64,000 nt of DNA from Diploscapter coronatus (GCA_964036155.1 OZ038422.1:45965201-46029200), one strand, 5' to 3'. Numbered from the stretch's first letter, positions 1-13,500 are shown. Notes: generated from the sequence alone by a model not told the origin. A program made the numbers and translations.

Positions 1-529
1 TTCAACCTATGCTAGAAGAAAACGCGCAATTTATGTATGTCTGAATTTTAGAATTACATCTACCTTTAGAAGAAAAATATGCGATGATATTTCAGCTCTC
101 GATTTGGGAGATTCCCATGAATAAACAACGTATTCCCAATCTTGTCTCCGATCTTACCGTTTCTATCGATTCGTCATAATTAACTCTATCACTTCATTCA
201 CAAAATATCTCAATCCTAAAACGGGCATCTATATATATATTTTTTTTTTTTTCGTATTTATTGCCTTCTTGTACCATTAATTTCCCAATTTTTCAGTAGA
301 TTTTTAGCCTTCAAGAATGTGTATCAGTGAAAATTTTTCATCAAATTTATTTTAAAGATTGTACTTTGGCTCTATTTTTATTCCACTCGCTTTATTCTGT
401 CATGTTATCATGTTCTTTCTAATGCTAATGCTATTATTCTTGCATCATGTCTCCTGAATATGAGTTTTTGTTTCTGTTTATTTTTCTCTAACTTCCTCTC
501 TTCACCTGATTCCGTCCTTCCTGTTTCAG

Positions 530-628
530 CTTTTTCATCCCGATAACTCATTCGCTCACTCGGAAATAGACATTTCCTGGGCCTGGCCTCGCGCTATGAA
601 GGAGAACGGCAGCCTGGCGACGGGATGA
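530..628 (+). CDS. Last exon of a gene entering from the left (partial)
   Basis: A clean acceptor (CTGTTTCAG ending at 529) opens a 32-codon frame ending at TGA 626-628. Its C-terminal peptide includes SEIDISWAWPRAM. Codon use and GC content are clearly coding-like against the AT-rich surroundings. The rest of the gene would lie to the left of the window or in weakly supported exons within 1-529; one open stretch follows an acceptor near 93 and ends in a stop near 178, but I could not join it. No family is recognised. It could also be a chance frame in a UTR. Confidence 0.35.
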   Translation, partial: LFHPDNSFAHSEIDISWAWPRAMKENGSLATG

Positions 629-1082
629 CTAAAATGAGCACAAACTTCGGCTCCAACTCATCGTTTCACTCGTCTGTCCCGATTTAATCTCCTGAATTCG
701 AGATTTTTGAAACCCTAACCCAGGACAAACTTCAATTCTTCAGTTTACTCAAGGAGTTTGCAGCTTTAGGTACTTTCTCATCATAATATTATTATTTCGA
801 AAAAGTATCGTTGGAAGAAATATTGGAGGGTGAAAATAAATTAGATGAACTTCCAAATAGACTGAAAAGATATTCTTCTGAAAGAAAACAATCGTGAACA
901 TCCGTCTAACCAAATAGAGTCCAAAGTGACCCTCTAGCTTCTCAGAATTGTGTTAATCGAGTTTCTTTCAGAAGAGATGGATTTGGGAGGTTCATTTAGT
1001 TCGAGCTCTTTCAAAACAACGATTTTCTTCTTTTCAGATTGGATGTGATTCGACAGATTCTTGAATTTTTGTGAGCACAAGG

Positions 1083-1616
1083 ATGGCTTCTTCTGCAAAT
1101 CGAAAAATCTCCACAGTAACGTTCAATTCGATCGACAGTGCAGAATGTCGCTTCACTCCGATCGCGAAGAGACGAATGCAGACTTGCAAACAAATGTCTG
1201 TCACTTCGCTGCCTGTTGCGAGGAAATGTGTGAGCACTTTGATGTTTTTTATTCCATAAATTCAAAAATGATATTTCAATTATTTCTGATTATCGGCTCA
1301 TTGTAGACTTCAACAAAATTAGACTTGATAGTTTTTCAAGTTCACATTAAACCTTAGTGATCAGCGATATATTTAAATTTGCAATGGCGAGACAATTGAA
1401 TTTTCACAAAATTATTGGTTGAAGAAGGATCATTTCTAGTATTTTACAAAGTTTTGATTTCAGTCGGATAGCCGTTACAAACTCACGCGTGCCTACAGCC
1501 TGGAGCAGTCGACCCGACGCAAATTCACTCGACTGAGTCGAAGGAAAATTTCGATGCGAACCGCTGAACTCGCGCTCCGAACTTTTCGCAGAAGTATCAT
1601 CATTTTCGATAAAGCC
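1083..1616 (+). CDS. Two basic, phase-0 exons, probably alternative 5' exons
   Basis: Exon 1083-1229 starts at ATG and exon 1464-1616 follows. Each has a GTGAGC/GTGAGT donor and each is a whole number of codons (49 and 51). The product is Arg/Lys/Ser-rich (for example RRKFTRLSRRKISMR) and looks cytosolic or nuclear. No stop closes the frame before the 1616 donor. The next phase-0 acceptor on this strand with a good match is 3330, so these exons could be an alternative N-terminus for the four-helix gene; that joined frame would encode 273 aa. They could instead be a separate gene with unseen 3' exons. cDNA would decide. Confidence 0.45.
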
Positions 1617-2281
1617 GTGAGTTTTAGAATTATCTTTATCATTGTTATATTACATGCTTACATCTAAAATAGCAAGAGAACCAAGATAATTGCATATCAC
1701 AAACTTTAAAACTAGAGTAGGTTCATGTGGGAAATAGTTTGTCTAAGCTTGCAAATGAAAATCTAATTGATACCTTCAAAAAATAGGTCTGTCGATAGGA
1801 TTTCTCATTGAAAAGTTTGATAGATTCTTCTGCCTTGAAGTTTATTCCTATCATGATATCGAAATTATTCTGCACACGATCAATTCATTATATTTTTCTC
1901 TTTTCTACCTGAACTTAGAATATCCGTTTTTGTTTCCATCACCTTGACTTCTTCTTTGCTGATTCAATTGTGTCGTTTCCTATTATCTTCTGCATTCCCA
2001 TATGCGAGCTCATCCCTCTATCCCTAATATATCTCCTTCTTTAGCTGCTTTCTGCCTCTTTACCTCTGCCTCCCTTTCCTTTCTTCATTTAGTCTGTTTT
2101 CTGCATTTCTCCATTCATTACACGGCACATTCTAAGTGTCTCATCAACCCGACGGCAATTCCCTCCCTCCTAAATGCAAATCGCAAATGGTCCCTTTCAT
2201 TAGACCCCCACTATTCTTGATTCATTATTTTACTCGAAATTGATTTTTTTTTGAAAATTCGAGTACTCCTAAAATCTGAAA

Positions 2282-4277
2282 ATGAACCCCTGGAAACGGC
2301 GATCCAACGAAGGCCTAAATATTATAGCTGAAATTGACGATGTCCAAAATTATACAGAACCAGAGCAGCTCAGTGGACAGGTGATATCTTGCGATCATAA
2401 TTCATGCACATAGAGCTGGAAAAATTTTCATAACCGATTTATCAAGATTGCCAATTTCTTTCATATAGCTGATTTGAGTATAAAAAACATCTTGAACCCC
2501 AAAACATCATGTCCTTGAGACATTATCATAAAATTGATATGCAAGTTTATCCAATCATTTTTCAGCCTGACAGATGTGTAAAATATGAAATTCGCTTACA
2601 TTTTGTCTGATTTCGGATTTGATTTCTATTGGGTGAATGATAAGCATCTTTCCATCTCATCTTCATGCTTTATTGAATAGAACTTATCTTTAGTAGATTA
2701 GATTAATAATATCTTATCTTGTCTTTTTTTTAAAGAAGGCTATTTATATCATCATCATTAGATTACTATATTCGGATATGTTTATTTTTATTTATGAAAA
2801 TATTTCTTCTACAAATCCAAGTTGTTGATAAAATGACAAAATTCCGTTTAAGATAAAACCCTATTCTTTCCATAGAAGTCTTGTCGCTTGAAGGACACTT
2901 TTAGAGTTCAGCTAAAGTCTGTGGTTTGCATGAAAGAGTTCAAGAATGGCGCTCCATTCAAAAACCGAAAATGCAATCATAAAATCTCAAATCTGCGAGA
3001 CTCTTTCCCCACAAAGATTCCTTGTTCAAAAGCGGAAATGTTTACATAAGGACCTGATGAGGCTAAATATGAGATAAACAAAAAGGGCTGGAAGCATCGA
3101 ATTTCAAAATGAAATTAAGATTAATGACGAAGTGTGAAGTATACCTAAGTTTTAGACGTAAACATTGCCTTACCTTTTACCGTTTAACAATATATTTTCG
3201 GCTAATACATTCGAAATTATCTAACTTTTTGTGTGTTTTGGTAGCAGAATCTTGGAACACTTAATAGAATTAAAAATCATGCCTTCCACAAACAATTCAC
3301 AGCAAATTTATTCAAGTGATTTATTTTAGGACATGTGCCTATGTGGTCTACTTTCTCTGTCACTTTCTGTGCATTTGATTTGTTGCATCGAGGTGAGTTT
3401 TAGAAAGTTATGAGGTTCAGATCTAAACTGATAAATCTAGGTCTTTTTCTCAATGGTATTGCTAATCCAAGCACCTGATTTGCTAACCATGGACGGAACG
3501 TATTTCTATTTTCTGGGTACTTTCGACGGAAGTGGAAGCTTTTTCTTCGTTTTGCATATCATTAGTGAGTTTTGGATGATTATTGAAGAAATAAGACAAA
3601 TGAACAATTGAACAAGAGTGTATTTCAAAAAGCTGATACTTGTGATTTTGAAAAAAAAACAATGATTTTTAAGACTCGTCATGAATTAAAACATTCTGAA
3701 ATGACAATAATTTTGAGATAAAAATTATCAGGCTTTAAAATAAATCCTCATAAATTGAAATCTTGCAGCGTGTACATCTTGCGTCGTAACAGCCATTCTG
3801 TTGTATGTCGGCTCTCGCCTGCAATCGCCTCGTCTCCTTCTGCCACATATTTTCTGGCAGATTTGCTTCATTCTTCTATCATTCGTCATTTCAACAGGTC
3901 CATTTAGAATTGCAAAGCACTAACAATGGAGAATTTTATAGGATTATATTGCAAAATATGTATGAAAATTTGCTTCACATTTTTCTGATAGATAACTAAA
4001 TTTTATCACCATATCAAAACTATATTTTCAGTTTTGATATCACTGGCAAACAGTGGTAAAATGTTGATGCCTTCATCGATAGTGTTGAGTTCAATGATGC
4101 TCACAGGAGGTATAGAAATATTCTTATTTCATTTAAAAATTATTTTTAGGAATCTGTGAAATGTGGTGGTCATATTTGTCATTGAGCTATTATCGTCAAT
4201 TGTGCAAGAAAGTTGCCAACCCAAAGCGATCTTCATCACTCGGATCACTTACTGAATTGCCTTCTACTCAATGCTAA
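2282..4277 (+). CDS. Four-helix integral membrane protein, unknown family
   Basis: Six exons: 2282-2380, 3330-3392, 3441-3564, 3769-3897, 4032-4109, 4150-4277. They total 621 nt and encode 206 aa with consistent phases and GT-AG introns. A polar N-terminus of about 33 residues (starting MNPWKRRSNEG) is followed by four hydrophobic segments: around GLLSLSLSVHLICC/FFSMVLLIQAP, a glycine- and phenylalanine-rich second, LLLPHIFWQICFILLSFVIS third and SSIVLSSMMLTG/WWSYLSLSYY last. The tail is short, basic and Ser-rich. The layout resembles MARVEL or LAPTM-like four-pass proteins, but no diagnostic motif is visible, so no function is assigned. The start was chosen as the first ATG of an exon lacking a nearby acceptor; exons at 1083-1616 could supply another N-terminus. 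Confidence 0.7.
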
Positions 4278-4622
4278 ACGATCAAATGTTGCATATCAAA
4301 GGGGATGGTCAAAGAATCAATCCAAATGATAAAGAGAAAAGAACGAGCTTTGTCCTTCCTCAATTTCGTCAATAATTTTCTTTAAATTAATAAGGAATAA
4401 ATGTTTTATTTTTGGCAGTTAGCTCATTTGTATGCAGAATTTGGCCGCTCGCACAAATCCTCATCTTTGTCTGCCTTTCCCTCGGGGGATTTGATCATTT
4501 CTGTTGAACAGCTCAAATCCAACAAGTCTTCCAGCTTTCGACTCGGAATTCCCAATCTGCATTCAATTAGTCAAGCGGCGTAGTTCGTTCCGAGTTGCTC
4601 GCATCAGAGTGTAGAGTGACGG

Positions 4623-5094
4623 ATGCAACTACGTGATTCCTCGATCGTTTTTATTTCGTCATTTCAAAGCTATTTTCGTCATCGGAATTCGGATTCCGAT
4701 TTTTCAATTTAAACATTTAAAATGTTATTTTAGTATTTCCCTTCAAAATTTTCGCCTTCCTCTATTCGTATCGTGATGAACTGTACACCCTATTCGGCAT
4801 CTCCACCCTAGTTGCGTGGCTTCTATTTTATCTATGGGCGTTAAGGTGGTACACCTTTACTTCAATATTTTTTAGGGTTTTATTTTCAGAGAATATCTTT
4901 GTCCAATTATTTTCTCAAAAAGACATGAAGATTTCGGAAATAAATTGGAGATGATGAAACAGCGATACTTGCAGCAGTAAGTAAACTTAGCTCGATTTCT
5001 GTTATTTCTCAAATTCAGAGCTCAATTGTATGAATCTTTGCAGAATGATGCAAAAGAAGCCCCTGAACCGGTTGTCATTATTTCAGTTGTATAA
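4623..5094 (+). CDS. Small single-pass membrane protein, unknown
   Basis: Exons 4734-4845, 4890-4976 and 5019-5094 join in frame to a stop at 5092-5094. A start exon 4623-4632 (ATG, MQL) fits the phase and gives about 94 aa. One strong membrane helix (LFGISTLVAWLLFYLWAL) is followed by a charged coiled-coil-like stretch rich in Lys, Glu and Gln. Upstream, around 4437-4506, another frame carries a second hydrophobic segment (ILIFVCLSLGG) that could belong to a longer isoform, but a stop and poor splice sites prevent a firm join. The gene starts only about 350 bp after the four-helix gene on the same strand, so both may come from one ancestral membrane family or an operon. No homologue is recognised. 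Confidence 0.5.
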
Positions 5095-5658
5095 CGTTTA
5101 TCTTTATCCAATAAAATTTTTAACTTTGTCTTTGGATAAACTTAAAATAAGATAAATTAACACGAGATTCAACCTAGTGTGAGTGACAATAATCTGTACA
5201 CATATGGAAATGACCGATCGGAACAAATGGGTTCATAAATCTAACGGAGGAAGTAATGAAATGAAGAGATGAGGAGATGCAACTACAAAAAGCTTCTGAA
5301 CGGCAAACGAGCAGGTCAACAGACAAACAAATGTGTACTTTCACGTAAATATCGATGTAGACTGAAAGATGAAGCCGAAACATACGCAAATCAGGGCTCT
5401 TAGAATAGGTCAAAAGATCCGACGGCCCATTTTAAGATTCCAAATCAGAATAAAATGAGATCGCACATTGAGGAATAACAGTCGAACATTAAAATGACAC
5501 ACTCCTATCAAATTATGATGCTCTGTATTCGAATCTGAGTTCCGAGTTCTATGCCTCATCCATATGAGAGCTGGTGTTAGTGAAGAATAAATTCAGGAAT
5601 GTTACCCAGCATCTCTTCCTTATGTGAACGGAAGGATTGTCATCCGTGTTCCAAAAAA
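5095..5658. other. Convergent intergenic spacer
   Basis: This 564-bp AT-rich spacer lies between the plus-strand membrane gene and the minus-strand phosphate transporter, which converge here. AATAAA-like signals occur at its left end, just after 5094. I see no exon, RNA gene or repeat in it. Confidence 0.5.
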
Positions 5659-7681
5659 TCAATTCAAAAAATGGTGGTAGTTATCCGCGATGAAATATAG
5701 CAACATCATTACCCCTGATGATATGAGACCTAAGATATGTTTTTCTCGAAAAACAAAAACAAAATCTGACCTGTACAAGGCATGGTGATAAACATGAAGA
5801 TGCTAATGTTTCGAACGATTTTCCACTTGATCTTCAGTTTATGAATCAACATACCAATGCCTACTGCAGAACCGAGCTAAAATATGATCTTTGACTGATC
5901 AAGTTTGAATATTTACTGTGTTATGCGTGTTTGAAACTGGAAGGCCGATTTTACTGGCATAGAGAGTAATAATTCCTGATCCAAGTTCTATTGCAACAGC
6001 ACTAAAATTCCATAATGAAAATAATGTTTTTGAACATAGTAAATTAGAAGATGTAAGAAAACGTCTTACACGACAGTATTGACGGAGTAGAGCTTCTCTC
6101 TGACTGTGAGATGAACATGATCCCCGAATGACCACAGACCGGCACATCTTCCGACCGCACCGAACAGCATTACGTAAATTGGAACCGAAAAGTTCAAGGT
6201 TCGACTAGGTGACGAGATAATCATTGAAAAATACTTCTTCAGCCTGATCTACAGTCTTCGTGATGAAAACATCGATTAGAATACTGATTGGCGCAATGAT
6301 ATTGCTGAAAATATGCAAGAGTTCGAAATTTACAGACAGCAACAGATTTATCTTTATCTTATTCGATGGATGTTATACGTCGAAAATTGAATCCATGCCG
6401 ATTTTAATTCAGGCTCAGGAATAATTTTCTTATTCCTTCTAAAAAATAATTGCCATACCTCATGTCTGAAGCGCCACCGGCAAAACCCGAAAATCCTGCA
6501 GTGAGCATTTGCATAATTCCGAACAATTTCATCGTTCCGACATCGCTTACTAATCGGCTCCCTTTTGGGTTCAATAACCGAATTACTTTGCAAAGAGCGA
6601 AAATATTCTAATGGAATTTGCAGTGTTATTTGATGAATTACTCCATTTCCTTCTGACTTGAATGCTCTCCTTATCAGAAAATTTTGAATCGCCACTTGAT
6701 ATAGTTGAAATTGTAGATAAGGTTTCATCGACTGAATTTTAAATCTCATTTTTATTAACGAATGATTTACTACCTGGAATTCTTCTCCGAATACAAGGCT
6801 CAACGAACAAATATATAATAATAGCAATTACCAAAGAGCCTCCTATACTAATAACGAACACAACCCAAGTGGGCATTTCGTGAAGAAATAGATTTTCAGG
6901 TGAATTCCACAAAATAGCGAGCATATTTATCGTGATGATGATGAAGAAGAGAAATGGCATAAAACGCATCGCGCATTTGAATGGGTCATCCTAAATTTCA
7001 TTTATGCGAAAGAAAAAAATAGAAAATATTACTCTACGCAGTACAGTAATGTCGATGAAAACATAAATGAGCATAGATAAAAACGCCGATGCTAAGGGTG
7101 TCAGAAACCAACATGTCACTGAAAATATTAAGAAAGTTGACTCATCAGTTTGAAGACATATTTTGCACACAGACTGAAGATAAGCAGTGTTCACTTACCA
7201 ATCTTTCCAACGAGATTCCAATGCACACTCATGATTCCCCTCCTCACTATAGCAAATCCGACAATTGCTCCAAGTAGAGATTCACTGGGGGAAACTGGCA
7301 ATTTCATGTACGTCGCAGTCAGAATCCATGAAGCGCTGCCTGGATAATGTCGTATTTCATTGGTTCGTTAAACTTTTACCTGCCAACTAAAATAGCGATT
7401 TGACCCAGCATCAATTCATACGGATCAGTCTCGAATTGCTTCAGATCAACGATATTTCTTCTGACTGTATTCGTTGAAGCGAAACCGACGAAGATTGCAC
7501 CGAATATCTAAGAATATTATCACCGTGAAGGTAAGCAATTGAATGTACGAACAGCAGTAACACTGACGATTTCATTGCCCCAGCTCGCATCGAACGCATT
7601 CGAAACGTCGTTTGCACCCATGCCTACGGCTAGCCAATAGGCTAGAATTATTCCGAAAACGATTAACCATATCGCTGATTT
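5659..7681 (-). CDS. PiT-family (PHO-4) inorganic phosphate transporter, 5' end incomplete
   Basis: This is a multipass plasma-membrane carrier of the sodium-phosphate PiT type. Confident exons: 7553-7681, 7380-7507, 7199-7335, 7033-7118 and 6774-6990. The N-terminal half has the family signature MGANDVSNAF and the helix block ending in FAIVRRG. The central loop exons (about 6480-6660) are uncertain. The C-terminal half includes LTAGFSGFAGG near 6480-6530, then SNIIAPISILID, then AIELGSGIITL...GLPVSNTH near 5930-6000, then an exon near 5790-5870, and a last exon ending with TGA at 5659-5661. The usual first-half STTH motif is replaced by SPSES, while the second-half copy is SNTH. The first exon is unseen; a 7-codon exon starting at 8295 (MNDAYII) is phase-compatible. 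Transport function is inferred from family membership. Confidence 0.8.
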
Positions 7682-7744
7682 CTGGAGTTTCAGATTATTT
7701 GAATCAAAAAGCAATATTCCAATAATAAGTGACAATCTGGGGAA

Positions 7745-7860
7745 ACAAAATAGCAAGACGACAAGACGTACGAAATAGTATAGGGGTAGGGTAGAGGAAA
7801 GGTCTTCTATGTTTCTTTTCCAATACTATTTCGTCGTTTCGTTGTCTTGTCTTTTCCAGA
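7745..7860. repeat. Inverted-repeat element (MITE-like), family also at 53.3 kb
   Basis: The left arm GACGACAAGACGTACGAAAT and the right arm, read on the other strand, share the core ACGAAATAGTAT. A GGGTAGGGTAGAGGAAA spacer separates them. A closely similar sequence lies in an intron near 53300-53405, and the CGACGAAATAGT core recurs in the larger inverted repeat at 54706-54928. It has no coding capacity. It lies just 5' of the first confident transporter exon, so probably in an intron. Confidence 0.6.
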
Positions 7861-8079
7861 TTGCTATAATAAGTTATGCGAATTGATGGTTATTATTGAA
7901 AGACCCAGCACATTTCATATTTCACACAAGTTTTGTATAGTAAAAAATTCAACCTGATCAAAATCAAGGGTAACGAATTCAATGGGCGCAGAAGTTGTTA
8001 CGGTGAAGAAGTCCATTTATTCAGTCATTATCTAACTCTAAAATTCGAAAATAAATTTAGGTTCAGGTCCAGGTACATT

Positions 8080-8310
8080 TTAGCCCCTAACAAGATGTTT
8101 CGTCATCCGTTCAACGTTCAGACAGACTTTCAGTTTATTCAAATACGAAGCTCCACCCACTTTCGCAAGACGAAGAGACCGAAACAGAACTGTTCGAATA
8201 TGGAGAAGAGGGAACAGAAAGGAGCACGTATGAACAAGGAGAGCAAATAGTGCAACGCACTCGGAAAGAACTACAATAATGTATGCGTCATTCATTATTG
8301 GAACAAACAA
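8080..8310 (-). other. Short open frame with hydrophobic N-terminus
   Basis: A 76-codon minus-strand frame has a hydrophobic segment (IIVVLSECVALFALLVHTC) followed by a basic tail ending MTKHLVRG. It could be a tiny secreted or membrane peptide. Alternatively its first codons (ATG at 8293-8295 with a GTAGTT donor after seven codons) could be the missing first exon of the phosphate transporter. Neither is proven. Confidence 0.2.
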
Positions 8311-10567
8311 AGACGAAAAATGACAGACAAGGATGCTATAAGAAAAAATAATATTAAAAGGTAAAAAGTCACATGAAAAACAGCATATTTATCTAAAACG
8401 TGAAAAATTTCTACAAAAAGTGATGATAGTGGAAATTCTCATGTAGCTAGAAAATATTCAATTAACAAAAATTATCTAGTCATGAATATTCTACCAACTT
8501 AATATAATCTAGCTTAAAGTCTGAATTTGCTTAATATCATTGATGATATCTATCTGAAAAAAAAACTTGATTTTCACTTCATAAAGATTAATTATCAGTC
8601 GCGCATTCCTTTTACTGATTGCATAATGATTACTTCAACCTCTGCCACTTCATCGTCCTTGCCTCTTCTCTTTCCCTCCTCATTCATATCTTCACTTATC
8701 CTCTTCCAATTGCCTTTTTGCCATCATTTTCATCATTCCCCTTCATAATCAGTTATCTGCTTGTCTGTGTCCTGTGGTATCTGCGAATGACCACGCCTGC
8801 CTGCCTCTGCATCGGGATCAGCTATATCTAATCTTCTCGTAGCTTATCTCTATCCTTTATCCCTCGATTCCCTTATTCATTGCCCGATGCCTCTTCTTGT
8901 TTTTGCCTTTCATGGTCAATTACCCATTTTCATTTTCAAGTCCATTTTCAGGCCCATTCATTATGCAATTAATTAGCTTTTCTCGTCACTTGATTTTTTA
9001 AAAATATTCACGTATTTTTTCCATGCTATTTTGCTTGAATTGTGTGTATTCTGAATTTCAAGATATGAATCGAGGATTTCTAATCTGACTATAAATTGCA
9101 ACATCACGCGGAAAATTTCGATTTTATTCTTCGTCTGATTCTATTCCCTAGATTATGAGTTTCATTCTTTCCTTAATTCATAAATGTTAAAAATAGACAT
9201 CTGGAATCTTTATTCCGAATTTTCGAAATTTAATATTTTCTGATTATTATTTTTCATTCATCTTAAAAATCCCTGTTATAATAAAATCGATAGTTGCTGT
9301 TTTTTAATTAGTCGATTTTTGCGCATCGTATTCGTGCCGCTGCGTGAGGCAGACGTAATCAGTCAGTCCCTCATTTACCCAAATCTCCTCTTCCATTTCG
9401 AGATCCAAACTAGTCGAGAAATCGCCCTGCTTCTTCCCGTCTCTCCATTTCGCTTATCACTAATCCTTGCTTTTCTCGGATCAGCTGCATCTTCTTGCGC
9501 TTACCATTGCATCACTCCATCACAAGAGATTTTCTATGCCTTTTTACGCAATCGAAAAATAACGAGATTTTAAGAAAATTAGAAATCTGACGAAGAGTCG
9601 ATTTTTTTTGAAAATTTTCTAATGTGAAGATCAAGCCTTTTCCATTGAATTTAGACATTTTTCAAGCTGAGTGATGATGATCATCCTATTTCAATTCGAT
9701 TATTTCATAAAAAGTTCAGATTAGATTTTTTTAAGTCATGTTTTTTTCTATTTTTATATACGATGATCTAAAAATCCTATATCCACGAATGCGCTAATTT
9801 ATCATTGAAACAGATACGATTTTTCCCACGCAGCGTTAGAAATCTCGATTTTTTTCATGATAAACCAATAAATCTGACAAGCTGGTGATAGGCATTAGAT
9901 GATGGAAGACAAAGAGACAGGGGCGTCTGATTGGAGGTGAGAAATAGAAAGACAGGAGGAGGAGGAGGATGGCAAAATGGCAGAGACTGGATAAGTCCAA
10001 TTGGGGATATTTAGGGGATTAAGGAAGAACAATTGGATAAAACGGTGTCGTCACCATACAGAATCAGAGTTGGTACATTCGTATTTTGGAATCTGATTTA
10101 TTTCTACGTCAGGCAAACCTGGCAGGACTTAGACCAAAAATACTAGTGCATACCCCCATTTATCGAAAATGTTTAGCTAAAATGCTGTTTCGTATCTCCA
10201 TATGTGTCACTTTTCTCTAAATAAAATGAGCTTAAGTCTTCTCCCCTTAAAATTTATCATTTGACTGAAAATCGGTCTAAGTCTAGTGCTAGAACAATTG
10301 AATATCTCTTGAGATGTTGAAAATTCCTATTATTTCACTAATTTTCATTACATATTATCATACAGGGAGTTTTCATTTGATACCAAATCATGTTATTCGG
10401 ATTATGTGATTCATTTTAAACCAAAAGCTTTTGACCATACCTTTGATATTTGATAAAAATGTGTTTTCGTACTTCATATGAATGGCGTTGTCTTATTTTT
10501 TAGTAGTTTCATCGTATAAAGCATAATCATGAGATAACATATCACCTCGCAATCAATGCATTTTTAG
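8311..10567. other. Gene-poor AT-rich spacer
   Basis: About 2.2 kb without a supportable gene. It contains a pyrimidine-rich stretch at about 8620-8900, where long T/C runs produce chance open frames, a purine-rich stretch at about 9900-9980 with a short GGA repeat, and otherwise AT-rich sequence. It may hold the transporter's 5' UTR and the upstream region of the Cys-rich precursor gene at 10568. Confidence 0.5.
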
Positions 10568-13500
10568 ATGTGGCAATTAACTTTCACTCTTCTTCTATTT
10601 CATCTGATCCCGCCTTCGTTTGGTTCTCAACCGAAAATGTTCGCAATTCCTTTGGCGCCTGGGACTTTGCCTGAGGAAGAAACCAGCATGAAAGTGCCGA
10701 ATGTTATAAATCCATATCAGAACAATCCACCGCCGGAAAATTACAAGTTCTTCTACTCCAAGAAAGGTAGACTTAAAAGAATAGCCACTTATGAAGCATG
10801 TGAATGGCCGACATTCGGAATAGGAATTCTAACCTCTGAGAGTTTCAATTGCGAACTTTTCAAGATGATAACTTGTAATTGTGTGGCATGGCGAAGTATA
10901 TAGTGTGAGTATGATATCTCATTTTGCTGCACTCCTCTGTCCTGTTTCGTCTATATTTATGCCATGACGCCGTCCTTTTACATTTTATCATTAAAAATTG
11001 GAATTCTAAAGAAATCTCGATAAATAATTTTAAACTATGAGTACAAAATAATTTTCAGACCACGGACCAATTCCTCCCTCGGGTAAGGAAGATAATGCAC
11101 CACCGAAACGTTTCACGAGCACTGAATTGGACGTGCTCCCTGAGTTCGATCCACTCAAATCCACCCTGACTGAGTTGCTGCATCCGCATTCGAGCGTGAA
11201 TGAGAACAGAAATCACGGAAATCACGACCTGCTCCAACTGGACCCATTCTCTGGTGCTCCAGGGGCCTTTCCCCCACCTAGCACCCGCTCCATCAATTCA
11301 CGCAACCCATCCTCTACAACTGTCAGCACTGGTAATTTCCTTTACCTTTCCTCCGCAAAGCTAACAGCAATCTATCCGGGAAAATCACGAGATGAAATTC
11401 TGTCATTTTATGAGAGATGTAAAATTCACGCAACATTTTATGGCGCTTTTTATTAGATAGAGTTTGAAAGCCTTGTGGATTACGCTAAAAACATCTTTGA
11501 TCTGTAAGCTAGCAAAATAAATTCAAAAGAATCATTAAACTTCTTTCGCACTTTTGACATTTGAGAACTTTAGTTTTACTATTTTCTAGAAAATAAGTTT
11601 ATAAAGTTAGCAGAGTGTTATGTCGTGGTTTTCTAGCATCCTTCAACTCGATCTCATTCAATGGCTTCAATTCATTCAATCCGTTGCAATTCCAAAAGCA
11701 ACTCCACTCGCCGCACTCTCACAAGTCTGTTCACAAGAGCACTGCACTACATTCGACTAATCAACAGCAGCTCATCGAACAGTTGACCGGCAACATCATC
11801 AGAAACGAGCTGCATCGCGTCATGAACGAGCCCACCAGGTCACAACTCATAGTCGATTTAATAACGGAGTTAACACATACTCTGGAATATAGCATCAGTC
11901 AAGCGAACTTAAATCAGAATGAAATTGTATGGTAATTTGTAGATGAATGTAGCCATAGTGAAGCAACAAATTAGCGGTACATCTTTAAAATTGCTTTTAT
12001 ACTTTACTCTGAGCAATTGCATTTACAAAGAGTTGCGTATTTTCTTTAGACCTTAGTTCATCTGATTAAAGCCATAATCATTTGGACTTTTTTGCGTACT
12101 TGAAATCCAGTGTTAGGTTTAATTCCGATTTAAATCGACTATAAATTCGATCACAGTCAGGAAATATTCGAGAGGATTTTCCACGAAGCCGAAGGAGTTG
12201 AGGGGAAAACGAAGAGAATTGATGAGGATTTTGACGATGGCAGGGATATTCGTGCACCGCATATGGCGAATAGAACGGCAAAAATGGGCTCGGAATCCAG
12301 ATTTATGCCACTAACCCATGCACCTAATTACTTCACAACTACTCGTATTCCGACTGAATTGCATAATCATCACAATCTAATAGGTCAGATATTTTATGTT
12401 GAAAGTTTCTTATGATCATTAAAGCCGATGTGTAATTGATGAAATGAAAGAACAATTTGTTGATGGATGATTCGAAAAAGTTACAAATCGCCTTTAATGA
12501 TTATCACATTACTTCTGCAAAATCACTAATATTTTCACAAAATTGATGCAGCGATATTTGATTTGATTTGACCAGTTGCAGAATTCCCAGCACAACCGAA
12601 CACTCGCATTCTTACGTTCACTGCAACGACATCTACGCCTGTTTGGCCTAAGGTATTCAGCATTTTGAATATGATAGGCTAGTAAAAGTGTCGAAAATTT
12701 CTTTCAATTTTTTAGAAAATATGCCAGGCTAAAATTTTTCCTAATTTCATTATATTATCCTTTAGTTGACGACTATATTTCTTATTACTCTCGATTATCT
12801 ATGAAGCGAACGTTGCATAGCGAGAAGAGGAGATATGTTGATGCGAACCGTGGAATGAAATAGTGTGAAAAGAGAAGAGAGCGCGATGAGAACGCACGCG
12901 GACAAGGAGGAAAGGCTTTGTACCGACGTTAGAGACCAGAGAAAGGAACAACGCTAATCTCATGGATAATAGAGAGTATTTTAATGACACAAATAAGTTC
13001 ACCCATTCACAGGGTAAATGGTGGAGCACCACAATTCCAACTGAAAGCTCGCATTCATCACATAAACATGAAGAGGAAGAACCACCAACACTGTCGCCAT
13101 TTTCGAGCACAGAGAGTCAGAGCATCGTTCTGCTCAACACACTCACTCCCACTTCAACCAACAGCCTAAACAGCAAGAGCACAGTTAGCCAACAAAGAAC
13201 GATGATTCCTTTCACAGATTCGAGACAAATCGACGAGCTGCACAAAATCGGACGCAAAAATGACGACGACAAGGTTTAGAAATTGGAAAAACCGGGAATA
13301 AATAGGAAGTTTCAGTTGGATCCAAAGAAGAAAGAGCTGCTCAAGCTCGACGAGAAATTCCGGCTGATCAGAAATCTGGAGAAGAAAGGTACAAGTGAGT
13401 CGGCTTGCCTAGAAACTTGAAGACTAAGCCACGAACAATATATCTGCGAAATATGGCAAGATTTACGCAGAATGAAAATGAGAGAGCAACTCTTCATCTG

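Noticed and set aside
1011..1265. Minus-strand frame opposite the basic exons
   Set aside because: A shadow of the plus-strand coding exon 1083-1229, which has a start, clean donor and in-frame partner.
2002..2220. 72-codon plus-strand frame rich in Ser, Phe and Leu
   Set aside because: Pyrimidine-rich sequence; no splice logic, and it lies in the intron or upstream region of the membrane gene.
8527..9573. Several open frames in the 8.5-9.6 kb spacer
   Set aside because: All come from T/C-rich composition, overlap in different frames and show no domain or exon structure.
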